64,000 nucleotides of DNA from Niallia circulans (GTDB taxonomy: Bacteria > Bacillota > Bacilli > Bacillales > Cytobacillaceae): assembly GCF_007273535.1 (NCBI RefSeq), contig NZ_RIBP01000001.1:1178001-1242000 (forward strand), written 5' to 3'. Both the position numbers and the translations under genes were made by a program. This document shows, piece by piece, positions 60,048 through 64,000 of the stretch (positions are counted from its first letter, which is position 1; each line of letters begins with the position of its first letter). Below the pieces are notes generated by a model, which made no database searches, was not told where the DNA came from, and saw nothing but the letters and a program-made list of their open reading frames with translations.

Positions 60048-61223
60048 CTATTTAAAATACGCATTATATATCTCAATAGCGCCACCTAATGCAACCGATT
60101 TCTCTCCTAATTTACTTTTTTGAATGATTATATTAGAGGTGATGTTTATATTTTCCTTTATTGTTTGTACCACTTTTTCATAATAAGCAGGGTACTGATA
60201 AATCAACTTACCATGCAGAAATACTTTGCTTGGATGCAAGATATTAATCATATTACTTATACCTACACCGTAGTAATAAGCTGATTGCAATACTAGCTCT
60301 TGTACTTCTAAATCATTATTTTTTAATAACTTCATAATAAAATCAAAGGCGTTATCCTCAATTGTTAATAGCGAGATATCTTTTTTCGCTACAATCTCAT
60401 CCAATAAAGATTTATATGTTGTGTAAGCAGCTAAGCAGCCTTTTTTCCCACAAATACAGTCTTTTCCATTAATATCAATCACAATATGTCCAGCTGCACT
60501 TGAATCGCCTGCTTGATTATTACCTGGTACACCACTTTCTAAAAAACCTGTTCGCACACCATAACCATTAATACAGAATAAAATAGAGTCATTTAACAAA
60601 CTATTTAAATAATATTCAGCATAGGCAGCTGTATTTGCTCCATTATTTAAAGTAATTGGTAAAGAAAATTCCTTATTAAGCATTTCGACTATAGCTACAT
60701 TATTCCATTCAGTTGCAACAAAACTATCTGGATTTAAAATTATTCCTTTTTCCCTATCAAGCGGCCCTACAGATCCTATTCCAATACCTAGTAAAGCTTT
60801 ATCTTTAATCTTATACTTTATTAATAAGTTTTTTAAATCAAAAATCAACTTAGGTATTACCTTTTCTGGAGTATCTATTGCATGTAATTTATATTGAATC
60901 TTTTCTACTTCTTCAAATAATATATTTGTTAAAATAGCTGTTACATGAGTTCTAGATATATCAATTCCTATTACATAGGCGGCATTAGGAACAATTGCAT
61001 AATACGTAGGTGGTCTTCCACCTGAAGGTTCTCCGGTTCCATCATTATAAATAAATCCTTTATCCTGTAAGTCGTAAATTATTCTTGTCAAGGTAGTTTG
61101 AGGTAAATTAAAAGCTTGCAAGAGTGCAATTTTAGATATCCTTCTGTGTAAGTGAATATATTTATAAATTTGTTTCTTAATATTATTTTTTTCCGAGTTA
61201 TCTAATAAGAAATCCTTTAACAT
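60048..61223 (-). CDS. ROK family transcriptional repressor (NagC/XylR type)
   Basis: The 391-residue repressor starts at ATG 61223 (MLKDFLLDNSEKNNIKK); the frame extends to a GTG at 61301 without a ribosome binding site. A winged helix (about 20-75, HRRISKIALLQAFNLPQTTLTRIIYDLQDKGFI, then SGGRPP) is followed by the ROK sugar-kinase-like domain. That domain has VIGIDISRTHVTAIL, AAYAEYYLN and the zinc motif GHIVIDINGKDCICGKKGCL. Such proteins are derepressed by free sugars or amino sugars. It is a single gene between two RpiR genes. A TATTCA-CTA-TGAATA palindrome lies just upstream. Confidence 0.9.
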   Translation of the reverse strand: MLKDFLLDNSEKNNIKKQIYKYIHLHRRISKIALLQAFNLPQTTLTRIIYDLQDKGFIYNDGTGEPSGGRPPTYYAIVPNAAYVIGIDISRTHVTAILTNILFEEVEKIQYKLHAIDTPEKVIPKLIFDLKNLLIKYKIKDKALLGIGIGSVGPLDREKGIILNPDSFVATEWNNVAIVEMLNKEFSLPITLNNGANTAAYAEYYLNSLLNDSILFCINGYGVRTGFLESGVPGNNQAGDSSAAGHIVIDINGKDCICGKKGCLAAYTTYKSLLDEIVAKKDISLLTIEDNAFDFIMKLLKNNDLEVQELVLQSAYYYGVGISNMINILHPSKVFLHGKLIYQYPAYYEKVVQTIKENINITSNIIIQKSKLGEKSVALGGAIEIYNAYFK

Positions 61224-61294
61224 TCTATCACTCTGTTCCCTGTTTTTTACTAATATATCATATATCTTTAAGAATGAAAAAGATAAATTCATAA

Positions 61295-61309
61295 TATTCA
61301 CTATGAATA
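61295..61309 (-). promoter_or_regulatory. Palindrome upstream of the ROK regulator
   Basis: TATTCA-CTA-TGAATA is a perfect 6-3-6 inverted repeat about 75 bp before the likely ATG. A second TATTCA half-site is seen at about 61362-61368. It may be the autoregulatory operator. Confidence 0.4.
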
Positions 61310-61475
61310 GTAGGATTAAATATCGACCATTAAAAGTTTATTGATATGTAATAGAAACTTACTATTCAAACCACCTTGTTTATTTGCTTCATTTATGAAG
61401 CATTAATAGTTTAATTTCTTCTCTTGTCTTTCATTTGTTACCGCTTCAGATGAACTTCGCATCAAGTAAAATTTC

Positions 61476-61517
61476 TCACGCAAAAAGGAGTAAAAAAACT
61501 ACTCCTTTTTCGCGTGA
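61476..61517 (-). terminator. Terminator of the SDR gene in the catabolic island
   Basis: TCACGCAAAAAGGAGTA pairs with TACTCCTTTTTCGCGTGA (one bulge, 7-nt loop). On the minus strand the 3' arm TACTCCTTTTT supplies the T tract. Confidence 0.8.
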
Positions 61518-61532
61518 TTTTCCCGATATTTA

Positions 61533-62300
61533 TTAAACGTTATATAAACCACCATCAATAGTATAGGAAGATGAAGTAATGTAAGTAGATTCATCAGAGA
61601 TTAAAAACGCAATAACATTTGCTACTTCTTCAGGTTCACCATATCGCTTCATTGGAACTGCATCATTGTAGGCATGTTTTGCTGCCTCAGCGTCTTCTGA
61701 CACATTTGATTCAATATTACGCATCATTTGTGTATTAATGACACCTGGATTAACAGTATTCACACGCACATTATAAGTTGCTGCTTCTAAAGCTGCTACT
61801 TTATTAATACCCATTACAGCATGTTTAGAAGAATTATATAATCCCATACTTGGTGCTCCAGTTAACCCAGCTACAGAAGATGTATTAACAATGGAACCAG
61901 CATTCTGCTGTTTCATCACAGGCAATACATATTTAAGACCAAATAGCACACCCTTCACATTAATACCATATACAAAATCAAAGTCTTTTTCTGTTATTTC
62001 TTCAATTAGTTTAGCTGGACCTTCAACGCCTGCATTATTTACGAAACCATCAATTCGACCAAATTTAGCTATTGTTTGATCAACATAATTTTTAACATTC
62101 TCTTCATTTGAAACGTCAGTTTGTACAACTAAACTGTTATTTTGAGTTAATTGAAGCTCTGATTGTACTGCTTCAATTGCTTCTTTGTTTAAATCGACTA
62201 GTACTACCTTTGCCCCGCCACTAACTACTTTTTTCACTACTTCTTTCCCGATACCGCCAGCTGCTCCAGTAACTATAATAACTTTATCTTTAAAATTCAT
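61533..62300 (-). CDS. Short-chain dehydrogenase/reductase
   Basis: The 255-residue SDR has the cofactor loop VTGAAGGIG (about 10-18), D36 in VLVDLN favouring NAD+, NNAG, the catalytic Ser in NTSSVAG and YNSSK with Tyr and Lys. The TIDGGLYNV end is typical. AAGGGG is 8 nt before the ATG at 62300. It stands alone with a terminator. In glycosaminoglycan pathways an SDR (KduD/DhuD) reduces the keto acid that isomerisation of the released uronate yields; this one could do that but could equally act on another sugar. Confidence 0.87.
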   Translation of the reverse strand: MNFKDKVIIVTGAAGGIGKEVVKKVVSGGAKVVLVDLNKEAIEAVQSELQLTQNNSLVVQTDVSNEENVKNYVDQTIAKFGRIDGFVNNAGVEGPAKLIEEITEKDFDFVYGINVKGVLFGLKYVLPVMKQQNAGSIVNTSSVAGLTGAPSMGLYNSSKHAVMGINKVAALEAATYNVRVNTVNPGVINTQMMRNIESNVSEDAEAAKHAYNDAVPMKRYGEPEEVANVIAFLISDESTYITSSSYTIDGGLYNV

Positions 62301-62454
62301 TTTCAAATCCCCTTTAAATGTATTTAATTAAGATATCTCAAATTAATAATAACATAGGTTATTTTAAATAACCAACAATTTAACTCAGATAATTTAATAT
62401 GTTTTTAGTTTATGTTATTCTTTTCAAGTAAATCGTTAAAAAATAAAAAGGGGC

Positions 62455-62492
62455 AAAAATAGAGGACCGAGCCAATTACAGGCCAAGTCCTC
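62455..62492 (-). terminator. Terminator of the second RpiR gene
   Basis: On the minus strand GAGGACTTGGCC/GGCTCGGTCCTC (12-bp stem with two wobbles and one mismatch, 7-nt loop) is followed by TATTTTTG. Confidence 0.75.
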
Positions 62493-62543
62493 AATCTTTG
62501 TCTATCAACTTTTGCTAGAATGATGGTTATTTAATTATTTTAT

Positions 62544-63434
62544 CTATTCATCAACAAGATCTAGTCTTCCCTCTTTCATAACTTTATTCGAACTTTTTCT
62601 GTGATCAAAATATTTAGAGATATGAATTTTATTTTCAAGGTTATGCTCGTAATTTAATGAAAAAACACAAGCATAAAGGACATTTAATAAAAAATTAATT
62701 GATTCGTTTGTGGTAAAGCTGTCAATTTTGGAATACAATCTTTCTCTTGTTGTTATCCTTAAAATGCAATCAGCATATTTAGTTAAAGTATTTTCGCCAA
62801 TACTTGTTATAGCAAGGATAGGAACCCGCTTTTCCTTTAAAAATGGTAATAGTTCAACGGTATTTTCACTTTCTCCACTATAGGAGATAACTATTGCACA
62901 ATTATCCACTGAAGAGTTTGCTGCTTCAAAATGGGGATCAATAGTACAAAGACTAACGTATTTCCCAATCCGATTCATCTTCGCTTTAAAGTCATGACAA
63001 ATCATTAAATTATGATAGACAGAAAAAACTTTAATATGTGCTGCTTTTTCCAACATTTTAGTTGCTTTTTGCAAATCTTCATAATTTATAAGAGACAAAG
63101 TATCACTAATGGTTGTCTGATTCAGTAATGCCATTTTACTTGCAACAGTCATGATATTATCCTGTGCCTCAAAAGGATAATTAGCATCTACATTTGAATA
63201 ATGACTGTTTAAATACTCTATCTCTTCTAGAAAGACTTGTTTCAATTCAATCCAACCACTATACCCCAACTTCTTTGCGATCCTGATTAAGGTAGACGGA
63301 TGAGTGTACGTTTCCTTCGAAATTTCTTGTGTTGTTTTATCTTTTATCTGCTCCCTCTGTTCAAATATATAAGTAATTATTGCTCGTTCAGATGAAGAAA
63401 ACATATCCTCCCGCATTTTTTCTGTCAATAACAT
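62544..63434 (-). CDS. RpiR/MurR family regulator
   Basis: The 296-residue regulator has HTH_6 (about 1-80, SKETYTHPSTLIRIAKKLGYSGWIELKQVFL) and a SIS domain (about 130-260, IKVFSVYHNLMICHDFKAKM and AIVISYSGESENTVELLPFL). GGAGTTGATTAAAT precedes the ATG. It is divergent from the GH4 gene, and the 238-bp space between them is full of GTAAAT/ATTTAC half-sites, so it most likely controls the GH4 gene in response to a phosphosugar. Confidence 0.9.
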   Translation of the reverse strand: MLLTEKMREDMFSSSERAIITYIFEQREQIKDKTTQEISKETYTHPSTLIRIAKKLGYSGWIELKQVFLEEIEYLNSHYSNVDANYPFEAQDNIMTVASKMALLNQTTISDTLSLINYEDLQKATKMLEKAAHIKVFSVYHNLMICHDFKAKMNRIGKYVSLCTIDPHFEAANSSVDNCAIVISYSGESENTVELLPFLKEKRVPILAITSIGENTLTKYADCILRITTRERLYSKIDSFTTNESINFLLNVLYACVFSLNYEHNLENKIHISKYFDHRKSSNKVMKEGRLDLVDE

Positions 63435-63464
63435 ATTTAATCAACTCCATCATCTTTTCCACTT

Positions 63465-63651
63465 GTAAATCACATTTACATTTAAACATATATTTTGTAA
63501 ACAAAAATGTAAATACCAAATGATTTATCTCTAAACCTATTGTTAATAAATCTACTTATTTTATACTACAAATAACAAGAAGGAAATGACCTACTGATTT
63601 CCTCTTTGATTTAAATTTACAAACTTTTTAACTATATGTAAATATATTTAC
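63465..63651. promoter_or_regulatory. RpiR/GH4 intergenic operators
   Basis: GTAAAT-CAC-ATTTAC (63465-63479) and the 14-bp palindrome GTAAATATATTTAC (63638-63651) are both symmetric. More half-sites lie between them (ATTTAC at 63615-63620, TGTAAAT near 63508). The right-hand palindrome is only 7 bp from the GGAGGG ribosome binding site of the GH4 gene. Confidence 0.6.
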
Positions 63652-63672
63652 CTATTTTGGAGGGAAAGATTG

Positions 63673-64000
63673 ATGGCTAAAGGCATAAAAATTGTAACTA
63701 TAGGTGGAGGCAGCAGCTATACTCCTGAACTAATGGAAGGTTTTATTAAAAGATATGACGAATTGCCAATTAGAGAAATGTGGCTCGTTGATGTGGAGGA
63801 AGGAAAAGAAAAACTTCAGATTGTTGGTGAGATGGCTCAAAGAATGTGGGATGCTTCTCCATATGATGTAAAAGTTCATTTAACATTAGACCGGCGTGAG
63901 GCACTAAAAGAGGCAGATTTTGTTACGACACAATTTAGAGTTGGTTTATTGAATGCACGGATTAAAGATGAAAGAATTCCTTTATCTCATGGAATGGTAG
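63673..64000 (+). CDS. Glycoside hydrolase family 4, probable 6-phospho-beta-glucosidase (partial)
   Basis: The first 109 codons are in the window and the gene runs off the right edge. KIVTIGGGSSYTPELMEGFI (about 5-24) is the NAD+-binding start of GH4, followed by MWLVDVEEGKEKLQIVGEMAQRM and ADFVTTQFRVGLLNARIKDERIPL, as in LicH/CelF. GH4 enzymes use NAD+ and Mn2+ to split 6-phospho-glycosides made by PTS uptake. GGAGGG is 8 nt before the ATG. It matches the EIIBCA and cellobiose-type PTS genes in this island. Confidence 0.9.
   Translation, partial: MAKGIKIVTIGGGSSYTPELMEGFIKRYDELPIREMWLVDVEEGKEKLQIVGEMAQRMWDASPYDVKVHLTLDRREALKEADFVTTQFRVGLLNARIKDERIPLSHGMV

Overview
This is chromosomal DNA from a low-GC Gram-positive bacterium, most likely an aerobic Bacillaceae species (Bacillus/Niallia type). 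The signs are AT-rich sequence, strong AGGAGG-type ribosome binding sites with frequent TTG and GTG starts, Fur boxes, CcpA-type and LicT-type control sites, many PTS genes and intrinsic terminators after most units. I see no rRNA, tRNA, CRISPR array, phage gene or transposase.

Left part (1-22.4 kb) is a mosaic of small units. It starts with a divergent isopropylmalate dehydrogenase-like gene (partial) facing an RraA-type aldolase and an MFS transporter. Then come a methyltransferase, a cassette with a 39-residue membrane peptide, a VanW protein, a TrmB regulator with a LysE exporter, and a penicillin-binding-type serine hydrolase. These are followed by a MocR regulator / D-Ala-D-Ala ligase / EamA transporter operon, a sugar acetyltransferase, an SDR enzyme, DUF445, DinB, two tandem paralogues of unknown function, an arginase-family enzyme, and a Fur-controlled flavodoxin with a propeller-like partner.

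Middle part (22.6-38.5 kb) holds a ten-gene peptide uptake and hydrolysis operon: FadR-type regulator, M20 hydrolase, family 5 binding protein, two permeases, two ATPases, S9 peptidase and an unknown protein. The regulator's promoter carries two near-perfect 18-bp palindromes. Next are an OpuB-type fused permease/binding protein with its ATPase, a quinone-reductase-like dehydrogenase, a Bcr/CflA exporter and a divergent HxlR regulator, then a 107-bp nested palindromic repeat.

Right part (38.6-64 kb) is a coherent catabolic island. It encodes a GH88 unsaturated glucuronyl hydrolase, a DUF2264 protein, an AraC regulator, three cytoplasmic Cys-type sulfatases, a genuine formylglycine-generating enzyme, a pair of short CHR transporters, three PTS systems (glucose/GlcNAc type with two EIIB domains, cellobiose type, beta-glucoside EIIBCA type), LicT-type and LicR-type PRD regulators, two RpiR regulators, a ROK regulator, an SDR and the start of a GH4 phospho-glycosidase. 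Reading them together, I infer import of sulfated, probably glycosaminoglycan-derived, oligosaccharides by PTS. Desulfation would then occur inside the cell by sulfatases that the oxygen-dependent FGE has activated. Cleavage would be by GH88/GH4, and sulfate may leave through the CHR pair. No polysaccharide lyase is present in the window.

Three sets of shared DNA motifs tie the island together: a palindrome at the CHR/FGE and RpiR promoters, a tandem TTTCCCAA element before a sulfatase and a PTS gene, and two ribonucleic antiterminator/terminator units around licT.
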